From Dipteris shenzhenensis (Eukaryota > Polypodiophyta > Polypodiopsida > Gleicheniales): a stretch of DNA of 64,000 bases. Location of the stretch: assembly GCA_047967505.1 (NCBI GenBank), contig CM106539.1. One strand, given 5' to 3'. This document shows positions 11,482 through 22,745 of this stretch, piece by piece (position 1 is the first letter of the stretch; each line of letters opens with the position of its first letter). Made by a program: the position numbers and the translations under genes. The notes under the pieces are model-generated. The model was not told where the DNA came from. It did no database searches and was given only the letters and a program-made list of their open reading frames with translations.

Positions 11482-11624
11482 GTCGCTATATAGCGACGTT
11501 TACCAGTGTCGCTATATAGCGACGATTAACAGAGTCGCTATATAGCGACGTTTTTATCGTCGCTATATAGCGACGTTGCATCGTCGCTATATAGCGACGA
11601 TTAACAGCGTCGCTATATAGCGAC
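11482..11624. repeat. Subterminal array of six palindromes (TnpA-side CACTA end)
   Basis: GTCGCTATATAGCGAC occurs at 11482, 11508, 11534, 11559, 11583 and 11609 (starts), spacing 26, 26, 25, 24 and 26 bp. Degenerate half-copies follow to about 11665. Regular spacing near two and a half helical turns is as expected for cooperative binding sites of the element's own protein. Confidence 0.88.
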
Positions 11625-11689
11625 GGTTTATAGCAACGCTCCTTTTTCGACGATTTTAATGACTTTTATAGCGACCTTTGCGCCCATGA

Positions 11690-11755
11690 AAAAAAAAAAA
11701 TTTAATGTAAAAAGCGTCGGTATTTCCGTCGGAAAATGGCCTATGCCTTGTAGTG
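11690..11755. repeat. CACTA terminus, TnpA side
   Basis: Read inward from 11755 the end is CACTACAAGGCATAGGCC followed by CCGACGG and ACCGACGC motifs. The other family end at 55787 reads CACTACTACAAATGC and also has CCGACG motifs, so the inverted repeat is short. Sequence to the right (TTACCTTTCG) is host or other repeat DNA. Confidence 0.8.
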
Positions 11756-13746
11756 TTACCTTTCGAAAGAAATGTAAGAAGAAAATTATGCAAAAATAAA
11801 AATAGAAAGTTGGATTAAATATGTCTAAAAAAAGCTTTTGTTACAATACAATAATGTCTCCTATGAGAAAACAGAGGTAACACTTATGTTAGAGCATTAG
11901 TAGCTTACGGATTCAATATGAGAAGAATTATAATGAGAAAATATGTGCTAAACCCTCTATATAATATCTTATTTGCCTCATCACTAAGTTGAGCCTCCTT
12001 TAGACTCATGGGCCATGCTTTTAACTACTCTCCATCTCTTGGAAGATCCTCTTCTTCGTATTCATCCTTGGAGCACTATCAAATATGCATGTATCATGTA
12101 AGACAATAAATCATCTAACACATTATCACTCTTTGTACGTACATATTCACATGCTTGGTCTTCCCTCATTCTACTTCTTCTCTTTGCATGTGCTTCTTTT
12201 AGCATTTGTCAATAGTTTTCATTTAGTTATGATTCATGAGGTCAATACTGCAATGTATTATGTTGCTTTCATTTGATTCACATCAAACACCCTAAAATAG
12301 AATAACCACATATTGAAACAAGTTTTTAATCCCACATAAGATCGATGATCATTAAATTACAAGTATAAACCCTCATGCTCATATCTCCTTAGTGTGTTGC
12401 AAATGTGCATGCAATTTAAATCACCCATAGTCTCAATCCAAAATTGTCTACTTATGGCATCCTTACATCATGCATATTTTCATAATATCTTATGATATAG
12501 GCAATCAAAATAATTTATAGGTTTCTTTGCCACATCTTAGATGCTTCATGACATATGAAAATCGTTAAATTTAATGTTATAGTATGTTAATTTTTATACA
12601 TCAATATTCTTTAGTCTAGGTTCCAGATCTACATGAATCAAAGAGGGATGGCTATGCATGGAGAGCTTGCAGATGTGCGTGACATGCTAAAAAGGGTTAT
12701 GGATGTGTTCAAGAGAGTTGCCAAAGTCATCTCTTGCACTTCAATCGCTTGAAAAACATTTGGAAATCTTTTCGACAGGCTACAATGTTTGAAAAATCCT
12801 TAAATCTTGTGGTTGTCTTTAATTATGGACTCACTAATGTATTTTCATTATTATTTTTTCAACATTTCATGGTGAGCTCTCCTCACAGTCACTCCTACAT
12901 ACATATACTCAACCACTCATACATATTCATACACAGACCACCCATTACCCATGATGTAGATAGCATGGTGTTTCCTCCAAAAAATTGCCAAGTACCTAGG
13001 CATTGTAAATAGACTGCGAATAGGGCACCCTACAAAACATGTTAGTCATGTGTCAAAAAAACCTCATCTCCGTAGAGGTTTGATGTCAAAGTCAAGTGTC
13101 CGTTAGGAGCTCGGTGCCTATGGTTGAAGGCATACGGAGCTTGGAAGTCATTAGACAATTAGCGTAAGTTGAGGTGGATGAGATGAAGCCCAGGCATGGC
13201 AGCCTACAATTGCCCATATAACTTGCAACACAAGTTAGGCTTTCATTGAGACACGAATCCACAAGTGAGGTGAGGGTTTTAGCTCCAAGCTCAAGGATGT
13301 CTCACTAATGTATTTACCATGAGTGCCTCGTGATATATTTAAAGCTGGCTTGGAACATGAGGTTTTCCTGAATTTCCTGTAATTGTAAATAAACATTTAA
13401 AATTCTGCATCGTTTAAATATTGAAAATACAGGGTAGGCGCGTTCAACGCTTAAATGAAGAATTGTGTCATTTACATAGAAGAGGGAGGGCTGGAGGTGC
13501 CTCTCGAAGGGGTATATTTTTGTAAAGCAATTGACAATCTCTTCAATACAACAAGAGAGATTCTTTGGTAAAAGAATTGACAATGCTCACAGTACAGATG
13601 ATGCTGCTATTATCGGTAGCATTTGGGTGGCACCAAAAAACTTATGTACACGCTCTGCTAGAATCCAGGTAGATTAAATTAGAGCACAATATGTTTGATG
13701 TTTTGTCATAATCCACTAGCATTATGCTGATGTGCGAGTGCGATTG
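11756..13746. other. AT-rich spacer with no recognised gene
   Basis: This is the spacer between the CACTA end and the JAZ gene. I see no gene, LTR or tandem array. Short open frames have no recognisable motif and no splice context. The 3' flank of the JAZ gene lies at its right edge. Confidence 0.6.
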
Positions 13747-15303
13747 TTAAACCGGTGATGGCAAAGATGGCGTTGAGCGAGGCCTCTTGGATATTCTGGC
13801 AGGCTCCTCTTCGCTCCCGCGTGCATTGATCTCCACCGGGCTGAAGGCGGACCTGCGTAATTCCAATCCACAGTCTTAGAGTGTTATCGTAAGCGACGAT
13901 ATCAAATTAACTTATAACTATACAGCAGTGGTGCACAATATGAAGGACACTGCACCCACCTGTCTTTTCGTTTCTCCAGGAATCGTGTCAATGACGCCTT
14001 TCTAGCAAAAGGAAGATCTGATATAGCCACAAAATCCCAAAGAAACTCATTGCTTGGTCTGCAGACCCGAAATAAAAACTCATCAAACGTAAGATAATCA
14101 GGAGGTAGAAGAAACGCGTGATACCTCTGTGAGAACGTGCACCAAACTGCTCTTTCGACCTTGAGGCTTGAAAAGGACAAGAGAGTTTGGCTGTGCGGGA
14201 CTCAAGAGGCAAAGTGAAGGACATTCCTGGCTCTCTTGTGCGCATGGAACCGCTCACAGCTATGGGTGTGCTTGCGGCCCCAAGCGAGTTGGAATCTGGC
14301 GTGGACCGTCCGGCCGTGAGATGTGAGGAGCACGAGCTGCCGCCGCTGCCCGCAAGAAGCATGATAGCATGTGCCTGCAGTGCGGATTACCATCGTTAGC
14401 CTGGGTGTCAACAGTCATACCACAGAATATAGTGTATATAGACATTGTCGGCCGATTAAGTCTAACCTCATTAGCCGGAACATCGTCGTGAACATGGATG
14501 ATGCCTGAATAGAAGATTGTGAGCTGGGACATTGATTGTACACGTGCATTCGAGTGGTCTGTGATGGGTTGTTGCTTGGACTGACTACATTCGATGTTGT
14601 GAGGTTCAGGGGCCCTGAACGGCTCCCGGAAGATGCATCTGCCGTTGTGCGTGGAGGTGCTGCTATATTCGTTCTGGAGAAAAAAATACAGAATGAGGAT
14701 ACGTTCATAGGCGTGAAGTAAACAGAATTCAGATTCATCGAATCCTGCCCACATACAGATTGCTGCTTCAACGGGCGGAAGGTTGAGGAAGGCGATCTTG
14801 GAGGAGGGCCTGTGCCATGTGAGTCCTGCGGGGAGGCTTCGACGCTGTTTCCGGACTGGGGCATTTCATCTACTAATTCCGACTTAGAGGAGCAGCTCTG
14901 TAGAGAAGCAGACAGAAAGTCCTTGGTGTCCTGACGCACGCCTGCGAATTTCCCGAATTTCATTCCATGAGTGCCATAGTGTGCAGTTCCCAAAATCAAC
15001 GTTTAACTTAACGAGAGCCGGTTCATTGTGCAGATCCGGACGATGCCCAAGTAGTTAATCCTTCTGAAGCAGACTACATAACTTTACGATAGATCCTATT
15101 TTAGATGAGATATCGGCCTAGTTGGGCGCATGAAAAGCACAGAGGGCAAAGGGAGAAGTAGTACCTGGAGCCGTTGTTAGCTGCGAATGAGAAGAAGCGG
15201 CGGCGAGGTGGTGAAAGAAGATTTGTTGCAATGCGCGAGAGGCGTGTTCACGGGCCTTGAGGGAGAGGGAAGCAGCAGCGACAGAAGGAGGAGGAGGCTC
15301 CAT
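13747..15303 (-). CDS. JAZ: JAZ protein (TIFY family), jasmonate signalling repressor, six exons
   Basis: Exons 15303-15165, 14941-14757, 14673-14467, 14374-14160, 14058-13960 and 13852-13747 join in one frame of 316 residues with no stop. All introns are GT-AG (intron 1 about 223 bp, the others 83-107 bp). Residues 159-190 form the TIFY/ZIM domain (LTIFYSGIIHVHDD, then AIMLLAGSGG across an intron), which in JAZ proteins binds NINJA and mediates dimerisation. Residues 263-282 are the Jas motif (DLPFARKASLTRFLEKRKD), the COI1/MYC-binding degron, followed by a basic SKRPR tail. JAZ proteins repress MYC factors in the nucleus and are degraded on jasmonoyl-isoleucine. The Jas intron is in its conserved place; retaining it ends the protein after 18 other residues. 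The first acceptor is weak, so the N-terminus is the least certain part. Confidence 0.88.
13853..13959 (-). other. Jas intron of the JAZ gene
   Basis: Donor GACAG|GTGGGT interrupts the Jas motif after KRKD, and the acceptor is TTACGCAG. In angiosperms, retention of the Jas intron yields isoforms with altered COI1 binding (known for Arabidopsis JAZ10). Here readthrough adds WVQCPSY, loosely like the canonical end of the motif, then stops. The spliced form instead continues SAFSPVE and lacks a PY pair. Confidence 0.7.
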
Positions 15304-15620
15304 GGAATTTGTTGAGAGAAGCGGGTATGTTTTGGAACGTCCAAACAGATGGGAATAGTTTTGTGATCACACGACCGATGATGGGTTGATGATCTACAAA
15401 TTACAAATAGAAAGAGGAAACATGTGCAGAAATGAACCGCCGAATTGCCGCGTGAATGGGGAGCAGGATTTTTCCATGCGTGTGTTCCTCGCACACGTTT
15501 TACTTATGTGATTGGAAATTATAGGCTCACTCGCCAATCCAAAAAAGCACACGTTGTTCACATGTTCAAAAAACCACACGTTGGAAATTATAGGCTCACG
15601 CAGCAGTCTAAAAACCCACA
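15304..15620 (-). promoter_or_regulatory. JAZ upstream region with MYC-type boxes and a duplicated motif
   Basis: AACGTG (CACGTT on plus) occurs at 15494-15499, 15550-15555 and 15577-15582, and CACATG at 15559-15564, 190-280 bp upstream of the ATG. AACGTG is a known MYC2-bound T/G-box, and JAZ promoters are typically MYC-activated. GGAAATTATAGGCTCAC occurs twice (about 15515 and 15584), each next to a box. No clear TATA box was found. The start context TTCCATGG is favourable. Confidence 0.5.
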
Positions 15621-15739
15621 CGGTGCTAGAGATCGAGGGAGTTGTGCTACACTCGCCAAATTGCAGCCTCAATTCCAGTGTCTAAACCTCCAATCTCGTC
15701 ACCATGTCCACCAATGGAAAGCTTCTCGAGAGGATTAAT

Positions 15740-17325
15740 ATGTATAACTCAACAAGGGTGCACAAGTGCACATGGGCACTACATCAAGTGCTTTTTTTTT
15801 TCTGTAAAAAGAATGATCTCCATAAATCCATACTAATTAGCAATTTGAAAACACAACTCAACTAACTCTTTTTAAAAATTTACACGTGGAAATTCACAAA
15901 ACAAGTTTTAATCGTCCATTATAGCACTCCCTCTTAGGAGGCAATGATAATAAAGCCGCGTTGCAAAGCTACCCTTAAATTAAAGATTATCTACTTCAAC
16001 ATTTTAATTAATAAGGTCTATTTTGATATGTCCCTTAAATAGAATTAAGGTCAACCCTATAATGCATTCCAAAAAAACAAAGGCATATCATTTTCTCAAT
16101 CCGGATTTCTCAATTTCATTGGGAATTTTACACAACAAACCGGTTTTCATGAGCATTATATCTCACCTTTTCTGTCGGCAATGAGGGAATATGACCAGCC
16201 AAATTTACACTTGGCATGCAATTCTCACATACCAAGAAAGAGTGTGTCATGCAATATTAGGAGTGCAGATGCAATTTTCCCACCCAAAAAGAAAGAGTGT
16301 GCCGTGCAATAGTAGGAGCATGAATGGATGAGAAGTTTTAAGTGGAGCAACTATATATCCACTTAACATCACCTTTTTAAAAATTTTAAAAGGATCTTGG
16401 TGGCAGTTTCCCTAGCACTAGTGAGCAAGGTAAACTTACTACGAGTAGTCAAGATTAGGGACGACGGGGCATGGGGATGCGCCATTCCAAGAAATTGGAG
16501 GTCGCTAGCAAGTGGGACCCACGGTCCTTCCTCATTGTAAGGGCCTGGAGAATGGCTGAATTATTAGAGTTTGTTATTCCAACGAGTGACTTGACTATTT
16601 CGCCTAGTAACCTCATGATTCTAGCCCATGACCTCATACAAGACATAACCTAGTGACTTTGATGGAATAGAACGACTTGCTTTCTCTATTCAGCACTTTT
16701 CTTCTTTACCTTTAACTTACAAGAACTATGTAAAAAAGAGACCTTTGACCCTTTAAAATTCTTCCTTTCTTACAATTTCCTATTGCCATTCTTTATATGC
16801 TCCCTTGGTTTTCTATGTATCAACTTTTTCTCTCTTTTTGCCTTGCATTTCATGCAAGATCTCGGCGTGCAATATTGACTATCTATGTAATAGTGATTGT
16901 TGTAATGCTCAAGCTGCTAATTGGGATAGTGCTAATACCATGTTAGGTTGCTACATGGTTCTATTGTATTATGTTGATTGGGTTAGGGATACCACATGTC
17001 AAGCAAGCCCTAGGTTTTGAGGTAGCTCACCACTACTGGCTACATATCACAAATGCATGAAATCTGATGGAGGGGCAAGTCAAGGAGCTGCCGAGGATTA
17101 TAGGGTGTAGATACTGCTATAGGGTTCAAAGGTTGAGATGGCCACGATGTGCTAGCTATGGCACACAGCTATCATATTGAAAAGAGCTAGAAAGAGTTGG
17201 GCAAAGCTATAGACGGATAGGCAAATTATAAGAGCAAATCTAGGGCACAAAGGCCAAGAAGTTGTAGAATCCCAAGAAGTCTTATCTCTTTGCAATAAAA
17301 AGAATAACTAGATACCTATATCTAC
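15740..17325. other. AT-rich spacer with no recognised gene
   Basis: Low-complexity AT-rich sequence. A short stretch at 16440-16660 is open on both strands but has no recognisable motif. A near repeat of AAGAAAGAGTGTG(T/C)C(A/G)TGCAATA appears at about 16236 and 16290. Nothing else can be supported. Confidence 0.5.
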
Positions 17326-17918
17326 ATAGATTATGGATTGCATAACACCAAGCCATCCAACTTACACTTCCATGGATACATTGATGCTGATTGGGCAAGA
17401 TCTGCTAGACTAAGTGGAAACACCTTCAATCTTGGCTCCATCACTTTGTGATGACAAAGCAAGGTGCAACAATAGTAGTGTTGTCTCCCATTGCAGTAGA
17501 GTTTAGAGGGTCCACCAATGCTACATGTGTTGAGATATGGTGCCATGAGCACATAGATTAAAGGCTAAGGTATGGTATAGGAAAGAATTAAAGTAGCCAC
17601 GCTAGGATGTGGACTACATGATGTGGAGATGTGGATCAAGGATATCCACAAGGAGAGATGTGGATCAGAGGATTCCATAAGTGTTGACTATTCTAAGGGC
17701 ACTCTCTATATAAGAGGCCTATCATGTATTGTTGAGAGAGAAATGCATATACACTCAAGATTCTATTTATGAGTCCAAGCTAATCTATCTTGGAACCTAA
17801 TTGACTTGAGGTACATGTCATGAGCACTCTCTTCATCCATATTTCCACACAGGTTCCATCCACCTTAGAGCGCTCCATAGATCCTGAGGCACACATGTTT
17901 TCTCATGGTATCAAAGCC
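17325..17918 (+). mobile_element. Ty1/copia remnant: RNase H fragment, LTR and primer site
   Basis: 17376-17450 encodes HGYIDADWARSARLSGNT and FNLGS, the start of copia RNase H, then stops and frameshifts. An LTR-like stretch from about 17612 to 17905 contains CTCTATATAAGAGGCC as a probable TATA box and ends in TCTCA. It is followed by TGGTATCAAAGCC at 17906, a tRNA-Met-type primer site. RNase H on the left and a primer site on the right of one LTR mean that this LTR is shared by two element bodies, as after unequal recombination. Confidence 0.65.
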
Positions 17919-19010
17919 TAGGTCTAGTCTCCTAGATTAGTTGTAGGCATGTTGTAGGCTTGCCTTAGGAGCACATGTTAGTTTTAGTTTTAGATTGAGA
18001 GAATTCCATCCATGAGAATTTGAGATATTTCCATTCTTGTGAGAGCTAGATCAATTTCTTTGATTGTGTGTGTGAGAGAGAGAGAGACAGATTCATGTTC
18101 ATGAATGCCTCTTGAGTGATTGTTCATGTTAGAGATTTGCTGAGAGATCCTTGTGTTTGAGAGAGATTTGAGAGAAAAGATTTCAAGAGGGAGAGAGAGC
18201 CTGAAGCTCTACCTACACCCATCTCCAATAATTAGCCTCTCCAAACGAGCAACCTTGGATGAGAAGCTAGAGTAGGTAAGACCTTCACGGCTCGCTCCCA
18301 CAGTAGCTACCCAACTAGCTACTCCTACGACCCTCAAGGCAAGCCTACAACAACGCCAATCCCCAAACAACAACAACTCCCAACTCCCGTGACCTCCAAG
18401 CAAATGACTCTCCAAAAAAAGAAAAAGGGTTGCCTCCTGCAGAGACGTACATCTCACTCCAATGTCAGAGCAACCGCCTATCTACTCAGCCAAGCTACTC
18501 TTTACCAGTAGCTTCTATAGATCTAATAACAACTCCAAGATGCCCACGCTCCAGGAAAAATGGCACATGCAATAGACCGCATTTGCATCAATGGGCAAAT
18601 GACATACAGTATTGAACGGGCAATGGCAAACTAGCCCGAGCTCAAAAACACATAAGGGAGCATTAATTACTCCTCGACGGCTTCACAGGACTACATTCCT
18701 ATGATGACCATCTAGAGCAGAGTAGTGCTTCCGGACATGAACAGCTCCCACAAGTTGCCATGGACGGGCTCCGATACCCAGCGCTCCATAGCCAGCAAAA
18801 GCACTAGCCCAACTAGCTACTCTAGCAACCGGCTTCAAAGTTCACGACAACAGCTCCAATAGTGGCTCCCTCGACTCTATGCCAGGCTTTGCCATGCATC
18901 CATTCGGCTCGATACTGCCCTCAGTGACAGATGACTTAGCGCGTACGGAACAACCAAGCTCTCCTCTCCCCGAGGCGCTCTCCGTTTCCCAAGGTCTCAG
19001 AAAAGACACA
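17919..19010. other. Possible copia leader and degenerate sequence
   Basis: Sequence following the primer site includes GAGAGAGAGAG runs at 18070-18090 and 18185-18200, and a more GC-rich stretch at 18200-18990 with no long frame. It may be the leader and gag region of a decayed element; no gag motif is recognisable. Confidence 0.35.
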
Positions 19011-19200
19011 AGGATAGGACTTAACCTTGGTTAAGTTTATCTGACCTCGAGTGTGCAGAGGATAAGGACACGTGGCAGGTAATATTTTTAACCGTGGTTA
19101 GGTTCAACTAACCTTGATTAGCCTAGGTGTGGTTACAAGTCTGGTCAATTCAACCCACACTAAACCATGGTTAGATTTAAGTTCAGGATTGGTTAACTGC
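19010..19200. repeat. Cluster of TAACC-N-TGGTTA palindromes
   Basis: TTAACCTTGGTTAAG (about 19021), TTAACCGTGGTTAGG (about 19088), TAACCTTGATTAG (about 19107) and AAACCATGGTTAG (about 19164) are variants of one palindrome within 160 bp. It may be part of a small inverted-repeat element or binding sites. No target duplication was identified. Confidence 0.4.
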
Positions 19201-19959
19201 CACATAAGCATGCACATTCAGCAGTGCCACCCAAGCATAGTCCCTTTGTAAGCACAGGCTTGTATGCAACATATGAACCCCTGTGCCACATCATCAAGGG
19301 CCATTTCTTGATCACAACTTCGACAAGGCGTAACTTCCAATCCAAGAAGAGTTTGGACACTCTCCAAAAAGGAAAAGTGATCGTCTTTTTGAGCTCTACG
19401 CACCTGTCAAGTTAGAATGATTGTTTGTAATTAGACATTGCCGTCGAAGCAAAACTAAGCTCATGGTAAGACCTTTGCAACAAATGCTAAAGCAACGCAT
19501 GAACACAAAAAGCATGCCAAAAGCACAAGTGCATGAGATGACCATAGCACAAATCATGGCATCCACAAATAAAGCATTAAGGCACATGGAAGAAAAAAGA
19601 ATGGTATGCATCAAGCTATATCAAGCAAAGTTATAGGACTCTCTGTTTGATGACAATTTGTAGAGTATTTTGAGCTAATTGTAAAGGTATCCAATGTATC
19701 ACTCTTCTCTTTGGTGCAGAAAGGCTCGTTGAGCTTATGGCCTTGGCGAATCCCTTCCTTCTCCCTATGCTTGAGTACACCATCCCTTGGGATGTTACCA
19801 TCTTCATTCTCATCTAAAGGAGGAAATTATGGTGTGTTCTCTTGGCATAAAAGCTTATTTTTAATGTTCATTTGCCTGTGATAAAGATCTATGCCACTAA
19901 GATTGGAAGTAGTAGGAAGTGAAGAGGTGCATGAAGTTTATTACCCCCGACTTCATGTC

Positions 19960-20460
19960 ATAATACTATATAGCAGAGATAATAGAATGAGTGCTATATA
20001 GCTGATTCAGTATGCTTGGAAGAATAGACTGCTTATTCTATAGTAGAGATAATGTACATAGTACATAGTGTGAGTTATATAGCTCATACAGTATGCTTAG
20101 TAGAATAGACTGATTGCTATATAGCAGGTATAATGTACATAGCACATAGCATGACCTATGGAGCTTATTCAGTAGGCTGAGAGAATAGAGTGAGTGTATC
20201 TACCAGAGATAAAGTACATAGCACACATTATGAGCTATATAGCTCATTCAGTATACTTGAAACATGAAATAAAGCAATATATCATAGAAATAATGTATAG
20301 CACATAGTATGAACTATATAATATAGCTGATTAAGAATGCTCAAAAGAATAGATTACATTCTATATATCAAAGATATTATTCATAGCAAACTATATGAGA
20401 TATATAGCTCATGTAGAATGCATGAGTGATTAGATTAAGTGCTATATATCACAAATAAAA
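19960..20460. repeat. Diverged tandem repeat, about 81-bp period, six copies
   Basis: The phrase CAGTATGCTTGGAAGAATAG recurs in variants at 20008, 20089, 20170, 20249, 20333 and 20414, spacing 79-84 bp. Each unit also carries GCTATATAGC and AATGTACATAGCACATAG. The copies are well diverged, so the array is old. Confidence 0.85.
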
Positions 20461-20469
20461 AATAAAATA

Positions 20470-21590
20470 AAATCATTTGGGAGACACCTTGGCATCATCA
20501 ACCCTTTTCTGTAGTTCTTGTACATCATCTTTGGTATGTAACCTTCGGAACATTTGTAACAACTATTCTCGATCATCATCCTCTCTAAGACTAAATAGTT
20601 TAGCTTGGATCATGTTCATCTGTGTGCGCTTGCCTTCTACTCTATACAAGTCCCAGCTAGCGATCTCAAGAACCTGGAATTCCTCATCAAGCATCGACAT
20701 TAGACATTCCAACCTAATCTCAGCTGCACTTATCATTCCAGCAATGCCACCTTCCTTTTTTTTTGGAATTCTGGGCTCATATAAATTAGGTTTTTCACTG
20801 ATGTTGTGGAAATGATAGGTTTTACATTGGGTGAAGGGAACACACCATGTAAAGATCTCATATTCTCTTCCCACCTCTTGCAACGCTTTGCACCTAGATG
20901 CCCTTAGACCTTAACATGTTCCATTGCACTCTCTACAAATGGAGCCCATGCAACATTTGGTGAGAAGCTGCATGCCCTCAACTCTTTGCACGTTGACTTG
21001 CAGTTCTCCAAGGAAAAGGACATTGCAAAAAATAGCCCAATTTTGTAATTGGGTGGCCCCTCTTGATAGACTTCATAGTGACGCCGCACAAGCTTCTCGG
21101 CAATGTACATGATATGACTTTATTTTCTTCTTCCTAGAAACTAGTTTGGGACATGCAAATATAGACTCCTAGTCTGCAAGGCTGATGTCTTTCGAACCTG
21201 TTTGTATCTCCCTTGGACCTATTCCAACCATACTAAGCCCATACTCCTCATTAAATCCTCATGCGTACGGCAAAATTTCTTTTGTACTGGAACCTATACT
21301 TGTGATATCTTCTTAGATGCCTTGCGAGCTGCAATAGCTACCATGATCTCTGCAAAGACAGAAATACTAAAAGTCAATATGATTCATTATGATTCACTAC
21401 ATGATCAATAGCCAATAATATATTTAGAATGACATCTTCTATGCTCCTTCCATATACAAAACCATATTGTCTGGCATGCACCATCCTACTGAGGATATGC
21501 TTGATTCTCTTGGTCAAATCCTTGACCATAACTTTACACAAAAATTGAGCATCTATAAACTTGGTCTCCAACGACATGGTAACCATCTAT
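20470..21590 (-). pseudogene. LINE reverse-transcriptase remnant and degenerate downstream sequence
   Basis: On minus, 21586-21374 encodes KRIKHILSRMVHARQYGFVYGRS, which matches the non-LTR reverse-transcriptase block around 'A-R-L-K-x-V-L...Q-x-GF-x-x-GRS'. Downstream on the same strand, 21110-20904 and 20883-20563 are open but show no recognised domain; they may be the decayed 3' part of the same LINE. No intact catalytic motif is seen. Confidence 0.55.
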
Positions 21591-22745
21591 TTTGCTCCGT
21601 CATTAATCTCAACCAAATAACATATTTGATCTCAGCAAAAGAAGGGCCTTTGCAATAGTAAAGCCTCATAAGGCATCACCACCTATCATGCAAATTGCTT
21701 GGGAATGCATCCAACTTTACCTTGTAGTTTGTGCTTTCAACTCGCTTAGTATCCGCAATGCTAGAGATAAATGCTACATGAAAATCTTAGCTACTCCTCA
21801 TACACTAGATTGCCCTCAGCATACTTTTCTCTCTAACTGCTCTAAAGAAGAATACCGACAGTGTGTCACCTTCTTGAAGCCACTTTGAACCTTAGCTGCA
21901 CCCAGCCTAGCATGCTCTATAGCTCTCAAGAAAAGCTCAACTGAGGAAAGCAATGAAGGAGAAATAGGATCAAATGGATTCTAAGAAATAGTCAACAACA
22001 ATAAAAAACTCATGCAAACCGTCACCTTCCCCTATCTCCTCATTGTTCTTACTCTCTCTCTCCCAAAATCTTTAGCAATCTTAGTAACCATTTCAATACA
22101 AGCACTCCATCTACTTCTGAAGGTCTTGAATGGCATACTTCCTCCTCCTTCCAAGCATGATGAGGCTCTATATCAATGCTATCAATTCAAGAAAGAATCT
22201 GTTAAACTTGAATGAAATCGGGCCTTATTTAGTCTATGCTAACATCTACAAGTCAAACTTTATAAATAGTAGTAGAAAGTGATAAGAAGAAACTGTTTCC
22301 ATCAAGATATTGCCCTCTAGTTCAGGTTTGTTTGATTCATCACTGTGGAGGAACTGAAGTCATGAGCTGGACGATATAGCAATAGCGTAGATGGCGAATA
22401 TGAAGCTCTTTAGCTTGCAAGAATGGTTGACAACATGACCAGAAGGGAACAAAATTTGTTGTTGGAATCTATGAACTACCCGAGACGTCTCAGCCAGTCT
22501 TTTAGTTACTTGGTAGTGGTGCACGTAATCATGCAAAGAACTCTCTATATTTTATTGAAAAATATAACGATGACTTTTGTTTTTTCTTCATCTAAGTACT
22601 ATGTATTTTGCTATATTTTCATGCTATATAGTGGAAAAAGCTAGATTTCACCCACATACACTTTGAAAAGATGCCAAACTAAAATATTAGTCAAACATTC
22701 AACTTTCCAAGACTTATGGCTGAATGGAAATGATCAAACACAATC
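21591..22745. other. AT-rich spacer with no recognised gene
   Basis: Short open frames only, with no motif. It ends where the duplicated segment (copy A) begins at 22746. Confidence 0.45.

Larger units (their letters stand above)
1..11755. mobile_element. CACTA (En/Spm-type) DNA transposon, left end outside window
   Basis: The right terminus at 11755 reads TAGTG on the plus strand, so the element ends in CACTACAAGG when read inward. Inside lie six copies of the palindrome GTCGCTATATAGCGAC, a TnpA-like gene on plus, a 5.3-kb satellite, three more copies of the palindrome, and a TnpD-like transposase gene on minus that runs off the left edge. CACTA elements are known to carry a transposase with these domains, an accessory DNA-binding protein and subterminal repeats. 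The divergent gene order and the palindromes between the genes are not typical of the family. The left end and the 3-bp target duplication cannot be seen. A second copy of the family at 53679-55787 supplies the terminus missing here. Confidence 0.85.

Noticed and set aside
14187-14721. Plus-strand open frames over the JAZ gene
   Set aside because: They are antisense shadows of JAZ exons and introns with no recognisable domain.
14415-14999. Single 194-residue minus-strand frame as the JAZ protein
   Set aside because: It reads through two introns and lacks both TIFY and Jas motifs; the spliced model contains both in one frame.
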